This document shows, one piece after another, positions 44,415-58,700 of a stretch of 64,000 nucleotides of DNA. Source of the DNA: Aurelia coerulea (taxonomy: Eukaryota > Cnidaria > Scyphozoa > Semaeostomeae > Ulmaridae); assembly GCA_039566865.1 (NCBI GenBank), contig CM076955.1:2501-66500 (forward strand), written 5' to 3'. The first letter of the stretch is position 1. Each line of letters opens with the position of its first letter. The notes under the pieces were generated by a model. That model had not been told where the DNA came from and did no database searches. It worked only from the letters and a program-made list of their open reading frames with translations. A program made the translations under genes and the position numbers.

Positions 44415-47400
44415 TTAAGGCCTAAATAGGCCATTTTACATGGGAATAAGGGTCAGGAAACATGTTTGGGGTTCTTCGGGACATTTTGAGGGGGTTTTGG
44501 CCGAAAAAAAAATTTTTTTTTCAAAAATTTTCAAATTCGATTTCAGGCCTAAATAGGCCATTTTACATGGGAATAAGGGTCAGGAAACATGTTTGGGGTT
44601 CTTCGGGACATTTTTAGGGGGTTTTGGCCGAAAATAAATTTTTTTTTTCAAAAATTTTCAAAATCGATTTAAGGCCTAAATAGGCCATTTTACATGGGAA
44701 TAAGGGTCAGGAAACATGTTTGGGGTTCTTCGGGACATTTTTAGGGGGTTTTGGCCGAAAATAAATTTTTTTTTTCAAAAATTTTCAAAATCGATTTAAG
44801 GCCTAAATAGGCCATTTTACATGGGAATAAGGGTCAGGAAACATGTTTGGGGTTCTTCAGGACATTTTTAGGGGGTTTTGGCCGAAAAAAAAATTTTTTT
44901 TGAAAAATTTTCAAATTCAATTTAAGGCCTAAATAGGCCTTTTTACATGGGAATAAGGGTCAGGAAACATGTTTGGGGTTCTTCGGGACATTTTTAGGGG
45001 GTTTTGGCCGAAAATAAATTTTTTTTTTCAAAAATTTTCAAAATCGATTTAAGGCCTAAATAGGCCATTTTACATGGGAATAAGGGTCAGGAAACATGTT
45101 TGGGGTTCTTTGGGACATTTTTAGGGGGTTTTGGCCGAAAATAAATTTTTTTTTTCAAAAATTTTCAAAATCGATTTAAGGCCTAAATAGGCCATTTTAC
45201 ATGGGAATAAGGGTCAGAAAACATGTTTGGGGTTCTTCGGGACATTTTTAGGGTGTTTTGGCTGAAAAAAAAAATTTTTTTTCAAAAATTTTTAAAATCG
45301 ATTTAAGGCCTAAATAGGCCATTTTACATGGGAATAAGGGTCAGGAAACATGTTTGGGGTTCTTCGGGACATTTTTAGGGGGTTTTGGCCGAAAATAAAT
45401 TTTTTTTTTCAAAAATTTTCAAAATCGATTTAAGGCCTAAATAGGCCATTTTACATGGGAATAAGGGTCAGGAAACATGTTTGGGGTTCTTTGGGACATT
45501 TTTAGGGGGTTTTGGCCGAAAATAAATTTTTTTTTTCAAAAATTTTCAAAATCGATTTAAGGCCTAAATAGGCCATTTTACATGGGAATAAGGGTCAGAA
45601 AACATGTTTGGGGTTCTTCGGGACATTTTTAGGGGGTTTTGGCTGAAAAAAAAAATTTTTTTTCAAAAATTTTTAAAATCGATTTAAGGCCTAAATAGGC
45701 CATTTTACATGGGAATAAGGGTCAGGAAACATGTTTGGGGTTCTTCGGGACATTTTTAGGGGGTTTTGGCCGAAAAAAAAATTTTTTTTTCAAAAATTTT
45801 CAAATTCGATTTAAGGCCTAAATAGGCCATTTTACATGGGAATAAGGGTCAGGAAAAATGTTTGGGGTTCTTCGGGACATTTTTAGGGGGTTTTGGCCGA
45901 AAAAAAAATTTTTTTTTCAAAAATTTTCAAATTCGATTTAAGGCCTAAATAGGCCATTTTACATGGGAATAAGGGTCAGGAAACATGCTTGGGGTTCTTC
46001 GGGACATTTTTAGGGGGTTTTGGCCGAAAAAAAAAAATTTTTTTCAAAAATTTTCAAATTCGATTTAAGGCCTAAATAGGCCATTTTACATGGGAATAAG
46101 GGTCAGGAAACATGTTTGGGGTTCTTCAAGACATTTTTAGGGGGTTTTGGCCGAAAAAAAATTTTTTTTTTCAAAAATTTTAAAAATCGATTTAAGGCCT
46201 AAATAGGCCATTTTACATGGGGATAAGGGTCAGGAAACATGTTTGGGGTTCTTCAGGACATTTTTAGGGGGTTTTGGCCGAAAAAAAAATTTTTTTTGAA
46301 AAATTTTCAAATTCGATTTAAGGCCTAAATAGGCCATTTTACATGGGAATAAGGGTCAGGAAACATGTTTGGGGTTCTTCGGGACATTTTTAGGGGGTTT
46401 TGGCCGAAAATAAATTTTTTTTTTCAAAAATTTTCAAAATCGATTTAAGGCCTAAATAGGCCATTTTACATGGGAATAAGGGTCAGAAAACATGTTTGGG
46501 GTTCTTCGGGACATTTTTAGGGGGTTTTGGCTGAAAAAAAAAATTTTTTTTCAAAAATTTTTAAAATCGATTTAAGGCCTAAATAGGCCATTTTACATGG
46601 GAATAAGGGTCAGGAATCATGTTTGGTGTTCTTCAGGACATTTTTAGGGGGTTTTGGCCGAAAAAAATTTTTTTTTTTCAAAAATTTTAAAAATCGATTT
46701 AAGGCCTAAATAGGCCATTTTACATGGGGATAAGGGTCAGGAAACATGTTTGGGGTTCTTCAGGACATTTTTAGGGGGTTTTGGCCGAAAAAAAAATTTT
46801 TTTTCAAAAATTTTCAAATTCGATTTAAGGCCTAAATAGGCCTTTTTACATGGGAATAAGGGTCAGGAAACATGTTTGGGGTTCTTCGGGACATTTTTAG
46901 GGGGTTTTGGCCGAAAATAAATTTTTTTTTTCAAAAATTTTCAAAATCGATTTAAGGCCTAAATAGGCCATTTTACATGGGAATAAGGGTCAGAAAACAT
47001 GTTTGGGGTTCTTCGGGACATTTTTAGGGGGTTTTGGCTGAAAAAAAAAATTTTTTTTCAAAAATTTTTAAAATCGATTTAAGGCCTAAATAGGCCATTT
47101 TACATGGGAATAAGGGTCAGGAAACATGTTTGGGGTTCTTCGGGACATTTTTAGGGGGTTTTGGCCGAAAATAAATTTTTTTTTTCAAAAATTTTCAAAT
47201 TCGATTTAAGGCCTAAATAGGCAATTTTACATGGGAATAAGGGTCAGAAAACATGTTTGGGGTTCTTCGGGACATTTTTAGGGAGTTTTGGCCGAAAAAA
47301 AAATTTTTTTTTCAAAAATTTTCAAATTCGATTTAAGGCCTAAATAGGCCATTTTACATGGGAATAAGGGTCAGGAAACATGTTTGGGGTTCTTCGGGAC

Positions 47401-47428
47401 ATTTTTAGGGGGTTTTGGCCGAAAATAA

Positions 47429-47933
47429 CTGCATTTTCATCACGGTTTTTCTCTCTGTTCTGGCCTTGCTGAGTCTACATAATGGTTTCTTTTGACTCTT
47501 TAGCCATTTCAGTTCTCCTTCTGGTTTTCTTGTTCGCCATTACAATACTTCAGTAGATAAAATTTCAAAATAACTGTGAACGATTTGTTGAGACACAGCA
47601 ATACGATGTTTGATTCAGATTCAGAGCGAGATGCAACATGATTTAGAGGCTGACTACTGTACATAGGGCGTCCATAGTGTTAGTCCTGTCACAAGGCTTC
47701 CAGTTGAGCTTTTTGGTGGACTTATAACATTGTTTTGGGAGTTAATTCATGTTGCTAAGGCGTTGCTATGGAGGTATAAACATGACCACTCCTTGTTTAC
47801 TTCAATTTACAGCAAAGCAGCTGTCCATGAAATGAAATGTACAGCTGGATTCTGCATTAGTAAGGTTATTTGGACCCTATACCGACAAAATAAAAAATTC
47901 AAAATTTTGAACTTCTAAATGGAGGGAACCACC
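47429..47933 (+). repeat. 505-bp conserved block within satellite, copy 5
   Basis: Same block, with a private G to T change near 47717 (TTTTTGGTGGAC). Upstream monomer marked by AGGCAATTTTAC / AGGGAGTTTTGG, downstream by AGGCCTTTTTAC / CATTTTGAGGGGG. No sixth copy is seen in the remaining 16 kb. Confidence 0.9.
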
Positions 47934-49714
47934 TTAAGGCCTAAATAGGCCTTTTTACATGGGAATAAGGGTCAGGAAACATGTTTGGGGTTCTTCGGGA
48001 CATTTTGAGGGGGTTTTGGCCGAAAAAAAAATTTTTTTTTCAAAAATTTTCAAATTCGATTTAAGGCCTAAATAGGCCATTTTACATGGGAATAAGGGTC
48101 AGGAAACATGTTTGGGGTTCTTCGGGACATTTTTAGGGGTTTTTGGCCGAAAATAAATTTTTTTTTTCAAAAATTTTCAAAATCGATTTAAGGCCTAAAT
48201 AGGCCATTTTACATGGGAATAAGGGTCAGGAAACATGTTTGGGGTTCTTCGGGACATTTTTAGGGGGTTTTGGCCGAAAATAAATTTTTTTTTCAAAAAT
48301 TTTCAAAATCGATTTAAGGCCTAAATAGGCCATTTTACATGGGAATAAGGGTCAGGAAACATGTTTGGGGTTCTTCAGGACATTTTTAGGGGGTTTTGGC
48401 CGAAAAAAAAATTTTTTTTGAAAAATTTTCAAATTCGATTTAAGGCCTAAATAGGCCTTTTTACATGGGAATAAGGGTCAGGAAACATGTTTGGGGTTCT
48501 TCGGGACATTTTTAGGGGGTTTTGGCCGAAAATAAATTTTTTTTTTCAAAAATTTTCAAAATCGATTTAAGGCCTAAATAGGCCATTTTACATGGGAATA
48601 AGGGTCAGGAAACATGTTTGGGGTTCTTCGGGACATTTTTAGGGGGTTTTGGCCGAAAAAAAATTTTTTTTTTCAAAAATTTTCAAATTCGATTTAAGGC
48701 CTAAATAGGCCATTTTACATGGGAATAAGGGTCAGGAAACATGCTTGGGGTTCTTCGGGACATTTTTAGGGGGTTTTGGCCGAAAAAAAAAATTTTTTTT
48801 CAAAAATTTTCAAATTCGATTTAAGGCCTAAATAGGCCATTTTACATGGGAATAAGGGTCAGGAAACATGTTTGGGGTTCTTCGGGACATTTTTAGGGGG
48901 TTTTGGCCGAAAAAAATTTTTTTTTTCAAAAATTTTTAAAATCGATTTAAGGCCTAAATAGGCCATTTTACATGGGAATAAGGGTCAGAAAACATGTTTG
49001 GGGTTCTTCGGGACATTTTTAGGGGGTTTTGGCTGAAAAAAAAAATTTTTTTTCAAAAATTTTTAAAATCGATTTAAGGCCTAAATAGGCCATTTTACAT
49101 GGGAATAAGGGTCAGGAATCATGTTTGGTGTTCTTCGGGACATTTTTAGGGGGTTTTGGCCGAAAAAAAAATTTTTTTTTCAAAAATTTTCAAATTCGAT
49201 TTAAGGCCTAAATAGGCCATTTTACATGGGAATAAGGGTCAGGAAAAATGTTTGGGGTTCTTCGGGACATTTTTAGGGGGTTTTGGCCGAAAAAAAATTT
49301 TTTTTTTCAAAAATTTTCAAATTCGATTTAAGGCCTAAATAGGCCATTTTACATGGGAATAAGGGTCAGGAAACATGCTTGGGGTTCTTCGGGACATTTT
49401 TAGGGGGTTTTGGCCGAAAAAAAAAAACTTTTTTCAAAAATTTTCAAATTCGATTTAAGGCCTAAATAGGCCATTTTACATGGGAATAAGGGTCAGGAAA
49501 CATGTTTGGGGTTCTTCAAGACACTTTTAGGGGGTTTTGGCCGAAAAAAAATTTTTTTTTTCAAAAATTTTAAAAATCGATTTAAGGCCTAAATAGGCCA
49601 TTTTACATGGGAATAAGGATCAGGAAACATGTTTGGGGTTCTTCGGGACATTTTTAGGGGGTTTTGGCCGAAAAAAAAATTTTCTTTTCAAAATTTTTCA
49701 AAATCGATTTAAGG

Positions 49715-52700
49715 CCTAAGTAGGCCATTTTACATGGGAACAAGGGTCAGGAAACATGTTTGGGGTTCTTCGGGACATTTTTAGGGGGTTTTGGCCGAAA
49801 AAAAAATTTTTTTTTCAAAAATTTTCAAAATCGATTTAAGGCCTAAGTAGGCCATTTTACATGGGAATAAGGATCAGGAAACATGTTTGGGGTTCTTCGG
49901 GACATTTTTAGGGGGTTTTGGCCGAAAAAAAAATTTTCTTTTCAAAATTTTTCAAAATCGATTTAAGGCCTAAGTAGGCCATTTTACATGGGAATAAGGA
50001 TCAGGAAACATGTTTGGGGTTCTTCGGGACATTTTTAGGGGGTTTTGGCCGAAAAAAAAATTTTCTTTTCAAAAATTTTCAAAATCGATTTAAGGCCTAA
50101 GTAGGCCATTTTACATGGGAATAAGGGTCAGGAAACATGTTTGGGGTTCTTCGGGACATTTTTAGGGGGTTTTGGCCGAAAAAAAAATTTTTTTTTCAAA
50201 AATTTTCAAAATCGATTTAAGGCCTAAGTAGGCCATTTTACATGGGAAGAAGGGTCAGGAAACATGTTTGGGGTTCTTCGGGACATTTTTAGGGGGTTTT
50301 TGCCGAAAAAAAAATTTTTTTTTCAAAAATTTTCAAAATCGATTTAAGGCCTAAATAGGCCATTTTACATGGGAATAAGGGTCAGGAAACATGTTTGGGG
50401 TTCTTCGGGACATTTTTAGGGGGTTTTGGCTGAAAAAAAAATTTTTTTCAAAAATTTTCAAATTCGATTTAAGGCCTAAATAGGCCATTTTACATGGGAA
50501 GAAGGGTCAGGAAACATGTTTGGGGTTCTTCGGGACATTTTTAGGGGGTTTTGGCTGAAAAAAAAAATTTTTTTTCAAAAATTTTCAAAATCGATTTAAG
50601 GCCTAAGTAGGCCATTTTACATGGGAATAAGGGTCAGGAAACATGTTTGGGGTTCTTCGGGACATTTTTAGGGGGTTTTGGCCGAAAAAAAAAATTTTTT
50701 TTTCAAAAATTTTCAAAATCGATTTAAGGCCTAAGTAGGCCATTTTACATGGGAATAAGGGTCAGGAAACATGTTTGGGGTTCTTCGGGACATTTTTAGG
50801 GGGTTTTGGCCGAAAAAAAAATTTTTTTTTCAAAATTTTTCAAAATCGATTTAAGGCCTAAGTAGGCCATTTTACATGGGAATAAGGGTCAGGAAACATG
50901 TTTGGGGTTCTTCGGGACATTTTTAGGGGGTTTTGGCCGAAAAAAAAATTTTTTTTTCAAAAATTTTCAAAATCGATGTAAGGCCTAAATAGGCCATTTT
51001 ACATGGGAATAAGGGTCAGGAAACATGTTTGGGGTTCTTCGGGACATTTTTAGGGGGTTTTGGCCGAAAAAAAAAATTTTTTTTTCAAAAATTTTCAAAA
51101 TCGATTTAAGGCCTAAGTAGGCCATTTTACATGGGAATAAGGGTCAGGAAACATGTTTGGGGTTCTTCGGGACATTTTTAGGGGGTTTTGGCCGAAAAAA
51201 AAATTTTTTTTTCAAAATTTTTCAAAATCGATTTAAGGCCTAAGTAGGCCATTTTACATGGGAATAAGGGTCAGGAAACATGTTTGGGGTTCTTCGGGAC
51301 ATTTTTAGGGGGTTTTGGCCGAAAAAAAAATTTTTTTTTCAAAAATTTTCAAAATCGATTTAAGGCCTAAGTAGGCCATTTTACATGGGAATAAGGGTCA
51401 GGAAACATGTTTGGGGTTCTTCGGGACATTTTTAGGGGGTTTTGGCCGAAAAAAAAATTTTTTTTTTAAAAATTTTCAAAATCGATGTAAGGCCTAAATA
51501 GGCCATTTTACATGGGAATAAGGGTCAGGAAACATGTTTGGGGTCCTTCGGGACATTTTTAGGGGGTTTTGGCCGAAAAAAAATTTTTTTTTCAAAAATT
51601 TTCAAATTCGATTTAAGGCCTAAATAGGCCATTTTACATGGGAAGAAGGGTCAGGAAACATGTTTGGGGTTCTTCGGGACATTTTTAGGGGGTTTTGGTA
51701 GAAAAAAAAATTTTTTTTAAAAAAATTTTCAAAATCGATTTAAGGCCTAAATAGGCCATTTTACATAGGAATAAGGGTCAGAAAACATGTTTGGGGTTCT
51801 TCGGGACATTTTTAGGGGGTTTTGGCCGAAAAAAAAATTTTTTTTAAAAAATTTTCAAATTCGATTTAAGGCCTAAATAGGCCATTTTACATGGGAAGAA
51901 GGGTCAGGAAACATGTTTGGGGTTCTTCGGGACATTTTTTTGGGGTTTTGGCCGAAAAAAAATTTTTTTTCAAAAATTTTCAATTTCGATTTAAGGCCTA
52001 AATAGGCCATTTTACATGGGGAGAAGGGTCAGGAAACATGTTTGGGGTTCTTCGGGACATTTTTAGGGGGTTTTTGCCGAAAAAAAAATTTTTTTTTCAA
52101 AAATTTTCAAAATCGATTTAAGGCCTAAGTAGGCCATTTTACATGGGAATAAGGGTCAGGAAACATGTTTGGGGTTCTTCGGGACATTTTTAGGGGGTTT
52201 TGGCCGAAAAAAAAATTTTTTTTCAAAATTTTTCAAAATCGATTTAAGGCCTAAGTAGGCCATTTTACATGGGAATAAGGGTCAGGAAACATGTTTGGGG
52301 TTCTTCGGGACATTTTTAGGGGGTTTTGGCCGAAAAAAAAATTTTTTATTCAAAAGTTTTCAAAATCGATTTAAGGCCTAAATAGGCCATTTTACATGGG
52401 AATAAGGGTCAGGAAACATGTTTGGGGTTCTTCGGGACATTTTTAGGGGGTTTTGGCCGAAAAAAAAAATTTTTTTTCAAAATTTTTCAAAATCGATTTA
52501 AGGCCTAAGTAGGCCATTTTACATGGGAATAAGGGTCAGGAAACATGTTTGGGGTTCTTCGGGACATTTTTAGGGGGTTTTGGCCGAAAAAAAAATTTTT
52601 TATTCAAAAGTTTTCAAAATCGATTTAAGGCCTAAATAGGCCATTTTACATGGGAATAAGGGTCAGGAAACATGTTTGGGGTTCTTCGGGACATTTTTAG

Positions 52701-55700
52701 GGGGTTTTGGCCGAAAAAAAAATTTTTTTTTCAAAAATTTTCAAATTCGATTTAAGGCCTAAATAGGCCATTTTACAAGGGAATAAGGGTCAGGAAACAT
52801 GTTTGGGGTTCTTCGGGACATTTTTAGGGGGTTTTGACCGAAAAAAAAAATTTTTTTTCAAAACTTTTCAAAATCGATTTAAGGCCTAAATAAGCCATTT
52901 TACATGGGAATAAGGGTCAGGAAACATGTTTGGGGTTCTTCGGGACATTTTTAGGGGGTTTTGGCCGAAAAAAAAACTTTTTTCTCAAAAATTTTCAAAT
53001 TCGATTTAAGGCCTAAATAGGCCATTTTACATGGGAATAAGGGTCAGGAAACATGTTTGGGGTTCTTCGAGACATTTTTAGGGGTTTTGGCCGAAAAAAA
53101 AACTTTTTTTTCAAAAATTTTCAAAATCGATTTAAGGCCTAAATAGGCCATTTTACATGGGAATAAGGGTCAGGAAACATGTTTGGGGATCTTCGGGACA
53201 TTTTTAGGGGGTTTTGGCTGAAAAAAAAAATTTTTTTTCAAAAATTTTCAAAATCGATTTAAGGCCTAAGTAGGCCATTTTACATGGGAATAAGGGTCAG
53301 GAAACATGTTTGGGGTTCTTCGAGACATTTTTAGGGGGTTTTAGCTGAAAAAAAAATCTTTTTTCAAAAATTTTCAAAATCGATTTAAGGCCTAAATAGG
53401 CCATTTTACATAGGAATAAGGGTCAGAAAACATGTTTGGGGTTCTTCGGGACATTTTTAGGGGGTTTTGGCTGAAAAAAAAAATTTTTTTTCAAAAATTT
53501 TCAAAATCGATTTAAGGCCTAAGTAGGCCATTTTACATGAGAATAAGGGTCAGGAAACATGTTTGGGGTTCTTCGGGACATTTTTAGGGGGTTTTGGCCG
53601 AAAAAAAAATTTTTTTTCAAAAATTTTCAAAATCGATGTAAGGCCTAAATAGGCCATTTTACATGGGAATAAGGGTCAGGAAACATGTTTGGGGTCCTTC
53701 GGGACATTTTTAGGGGGTTTTGGCCGAAAAAAAAATTTTTTTTTAAAAAATTTTCAAATTCGATTTAAGGCCTAAATAGGCCATTTTACATGGGAAGAAG
53801 GGTCAGGAAACATGTTTGGGGTTCTTCGGGACATTTTTAGGGGGTTTTGGCCGAAAAAAAATTTTTTTTTCAAAAATTTTCAAAATCGATTTAAGGCCTA
53901 AGTAGGCCATTTTACATGGGGAGAAGGGTCAGGAAACATGTTTGGGGTTCTTCGGGACATTTTTAGGGGGTTTTTGCCGAAAAAAAAATTTTTTTTTCAA
54001 AAATTTTCAAAATCGATTTAAGGCCTAAGTAGGCCATTTTACATGGGAATAAGGGTCAGGAAACATGTTTGGGGTTCTTCGGGACATTTTTAGGGGGTTT
54101 TGGCCGAAAAAAAAATTTTTTTTTCAAAAATTTTTCAAAATCGATTTAAGGCCTAAGTAGGCCATTTTACATGGGAATAAGGGTCAGGAAACATGTTTGG
54201 GGTTCTTCGGGACATTTTTAGGTGGTTTTGGCCGAAAAAAAAATTTTTTATTCAAAAGTTTTCAAAATCGATTTAAGGCCTAAATAGGCCATTTTACATG
54301 GGAATAAGGGTCAGGAAACATGTTTGGGGTTCTTCGGGACATTTTTAGGGGGTTTTGGCCGAAAAAAAAATTTTTTTTTCAAAAATTTTCAAAATCGATG
54401 TAAGGCCTAAATAGGCCATTTTACATGGGAATAAGGGTCAGGAAACATGTTTGGGGTCCTTCGGGACATTTTTAGGGGGTTTTGGCCGAAAAAAAAATTT
54501 TTTTTTCAAAAATTTTCAAATTCGATTTAAGGCCTAAATAGGCCATTTTACAAGGGAATAAGGGTCAGGAAACATGTTTGGGGTTCTTCGGGACATTTTA
54601 GGGGGTTTTGACCGAAAAAAAAAATTTTTTTTCAAAACTTTTCAAAATCGATTTAAGGCCTAAATAAGCCATTTTACATGGGAATAAGGGTCAGGAAACA
54701 TGTTTGGGGTTCTTCGGGACATTTCTAGGGGGTTTTGGCCGAAAAAAAAACTTTTTTCTCAAAAATTTTCAAATTCGATTTAAGGCCTAAATAGGCCATT
54801 TTACATGGGAATAAGGGTCAGGAAACATGTTTGGGGTTCTTCGAGACATTTTTAGGGGTTTTGGCCGAAAAAAAAACTTTTTTTTCAAAAATTTTCAAAA
54901 TCGATTTAAGGCCTAAATAGGCCATTTTACATGGGAATAAGGGTCAGGAAACATGTTTGGGGATCTTCGGGACATTTTTAGGGGGTTTTGGCTGAAAAAA
55001 AAAATTTTTTTTCAAAAATTTTCAAAATCGATTTAAGGCCTAAGAAGGCCATTTTACATGGGAATAAGGGTCAGGAAACATGTTTGGGGTTCTTCGAGAC
55101 ATTTTTAGGGGGTTTTAGCTGAAAAAAAAATCTTTTTTCAAAAATTTTCAAAATCGATTTAAGGCCTAAATAGGCCATTTTACATAGGAATAAGGGTCAG
55201 AAAACATGTTTGGGGTTCTTCGGGACATTTTTAGGGGGTTTTGGCTGAAAAAAAAAATTTTTTTTCAAAAATTTTCAAAATCGATTTAAGGCCTAAGTAG
55301 GCCATTTTACATGAGAATAAGGGTCAGGAAACATGTTTGGGGTTCTTCAGGACATTTTTAGGGGGTTTTGGCCGAAAAAAAAATTTTTTTTTCAAAAATT
55401 TTCAAAATCGATGTAAGGCCTAAATAGGCCATTTTACATGGGAATAAGGGTCAGGAAACATGTTTGGGGTCCTTCGGGACATTTTTAGGGGGTTTTGGCC
55501 GAAAAAAAAATTTTTTTTTAAAAAATTTTCAAATTCGATTTAAGGCCTAAATAGGCCATTTTACATGGGAAGAAGGGTCAGGAAACATGTTTGGGGTTCT
55601 TCGGGACATTTTTAGGGGGTTTTGGCCGAAAAAAAATTTTTTTTTCAAAAATTTTCAAATTCGATTTAAGGCCTAAATAGGCCATTTTACATGGGGAGAA

Positions 55701-58700
55701 GGGTCAGGAAACATGTTTGGGGTTCTTCGGGACATTTTTAGGGGGTTTTTGCCGAAAAAAAAATTTTTTTTTCAAAAATTTTCAAAATCGATTTAAGGCC
55801 TAAGTAGGCCATTTTACATGGGAATAAGGGTCAGGAAACATGTTTGGGGTTCTTCGGGACATTTTTAGGGGGTTTTGGCCGAAAAAAAAATTTTTTTTTC
55901 AAAAATTTTTCAAAATCGATTTAAGGCCTAAGTAGGCCATTTTACATGGGAATAAGGGTCAGGAAACATGTTTGGGGTTCTTCGGGACATTTTTAGGGGG
56001 TTTTGGCCGAAAAAAAAAATTTTTTTTCAAAACTTTTCAAAATCGATTTAAGGCCTAAATAAGCCATTTTACATGGGAATAAGGGTCAGGAAACATGTTT
56101 GGGGTTCTTCGGGACATTTCTAGGGGGTTTTGGCCGAAAAAAAAACTTTTTTCTCAAAAATTTTCAAATTCGATTTAAGGCCTAAATAGGCCATTTTACA
56201 TGGGAATAAGGGTCAGGAAACATGTTTGGGGTTCTTCGAGACATTTTTAGGGGTTTTGGCCGAAAAAAAAACTTTTTTTTCAAAAATTTTCAAAATCGAT
56301 TTAAGGCCTAAATAGGCCATTTTACATGGGAATAAGGGTCAGGAAACATGTTTGGGGATCTTCGGGACATTTTTAGGGGGTTTTGGCTGAAAAAAAAAAT
56401 TTTTTTTCAAAAATTTTCAAAATCGATTTAAGGCCTAAGTAGGCCATTTTACATGGGAATAAGGGTCAGGAAACATGTTTGGGGTTCTTCGAGACATTTT
56501 TAGGGGGTTTTAGCTGAAAAAAAAATCTTTTTTCAAAAATTTTCAAAATCGATTTAAGGCCTGAATAGGCCATTTTACATGGGAATAAGGGTCAGGAAAC
56601 ATGTTTGGGGTTCTTCGGGACATTTTTAGGGGGTTTTGGCTAAAAAAAAAAATTTTTTTTTCAAAAATTTACAAATTCGATTTAAGGCCTAAATAGGCCA
56701 TTTTACATGGGAATAAGGGTCAGGAAACATGTTTGGGGTTCTTCGGGACATTTTTAGGGGGTTTTGGCCGAAAAAAAAATTTTTTTTCAAAAATTTTCAA
56801 ATTCGATTTAAGGCCTAAATAGGCCATTTTACATGGGAATAAGGGTCAGGAAACATGTTTGGGGTTCTTCGGGACATTTTTAGGAGGTTTTGGCCGAAAA
56901 AAAAATTTTTTTTTCAAAAATTTTCAAAATCGATTTAAGACCTAAATAGTCCATTTACATGGGAATAAGGGTCAGGAAACAAGTTTGGGGTTCTTCGGGT
57001 TATTTTTAGGGGGTTTTGGCCGAAAAAAAAATTTTTTTTTCAAAAATTTTCAAATTCGATTTAAGGCCTAAATAGGCCATTTTACATGGGAATAAGGGTC
57101 AGGAAACATGTTTGGGGTTCTTCGGAACATTTTTAGGGGGTTTTGGCCGAAAAAAAAATTTTTTTTTTCAAAAACTTTCAAATTCGATTTAAGGCCTAAA
57201 TAGGCCATTTTACATGGGAATAAGGGTCAGGAAACATGTTTGGGGTTCTTCGGGACATTTTTAGGGGGTTCTAACTGAAAAAAAAATTTTTTTTTTCAAA
57301 AATTTTCAAAATCGATTTAAGGCCTAAATAGGCCATTTTACATGGGAATAAGGGTCAGGAAACATGTTTGGGGTTCTTCAGGACATTTTTAGGGGGTTTT
57401 TGCCGAAAAAAAAATTTTTTTCTCAAAAATTTTCAAAATCGATTTAAGGCCTAAGTAGGCCATTTTACATGGGAATAAGGGTCAGGAAACATGTTTGGGG
57501 TTCTTCGGGACATTTTTAGGGGGTTTTGGCCGAAAAAAAAATTTTTTTTTCAAAATTTTTCAAAATCGATTTAAGTCCTAAGTAGGCCATTTTACATGGG
57601 AATAAGGGTCAGGAAACATGTTTGGGGTTCTTCGGGACATTTTTAGGGGGTTTTGGCCGAAAAAAAAATTTTTTATTCAAAAGTTTTCAAAATCGATTTA
57701 AGGCCTAAATAGGCCATTTTACATGGGAATAAGGGTCAGGAAACATGTTTGGGGTTCTTCAGGACATTTTCAGGGGGTTTTGGCCGAAAAAAAAATTTTT
57801 TTTTCAAAAATTTTCAAAATCGATTTAAGGCCTAAGTAGGCCATTTTACATGGGAATAAGGGTCAGGAAACATGTTTGGGGTTCTTCGGGACATTTTTAG
57901 GGGGTTTTGGCCGAAAAAAAAAATTTTTTTTCAAAATTTTTCAAAATCGATTTAAGGCCTAAATAGGCCATTTTACATAGGAATAAGGGTCAGAAAACAT
58001 GTTTGGGGTTCTTCGGGACATTTTTAGGGGGTTTTGGCCGAAAAAAAATTTTTTTTTCAAAAATTTTCAAATTCGATTTAAGGCCTAAATAGGCCATTTT
58101 ACATGGGGAGAAGGGTCAGGAAACATGTTTGGGGTTCTTCGGGACATTTTTAGGGGGTTTTTGCCGAAAAAAAAATTTTTTTTTCAAAAATTTTCAAAAT
58201 CGATTTAAGGCCTAAGTAGGCCATTTTACATGGGAATAAGGGTCAGGAAACATGTTTGGGGTTCTTCGGGACATTTTTAGGGGGTTTTGGCCGAAAAAAA
58301 AATTTTTTTTTCAAAAATTTTTCAAAATCGATTTAAGGCCTAAGTAGGCCATTTTACATGGGAATAAGGGTCAGGAAACATGTTTGGGGTTCTTCGGGAC
58401 ATTTTTAGGGGGTTTTGGCCGAAAAAAAAAATTTTTTTTCAAAACTTTTCAAAATCGATTTAAGGCCTAAATAAGCCATTTTACATGGGAATAAGGGTCA
58501 GGAAACATGTTTGGGGTTCTTCGGGACATTTCTAGGGGGTTTTGGCCGAAAAAAAAACTTTTTTCTCAAAAATTTTCAAATTCGATTTAAGGCCTAAATA
58601 GGCCATTTTACATGGGAATAAGGGTCAGGAAACATGTTTGGGGTTCTTCGAGACATTTTTAGGGGTTTTGGCCGAAAAAAAAACTTTTTTTTCAAAAATT

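Noticed and set aside
31497..47918. 62-codon (80 in one copy) plus-strand frame repeated five times in the 505-bp blocks
   Set aside because: The 62-codon frames lack an ATG, starting at TTG. Copy 3 has a one-base insertion that changes the upstream frame, and no family is recognised. Conservation is explained by recent duplication of the whole block.
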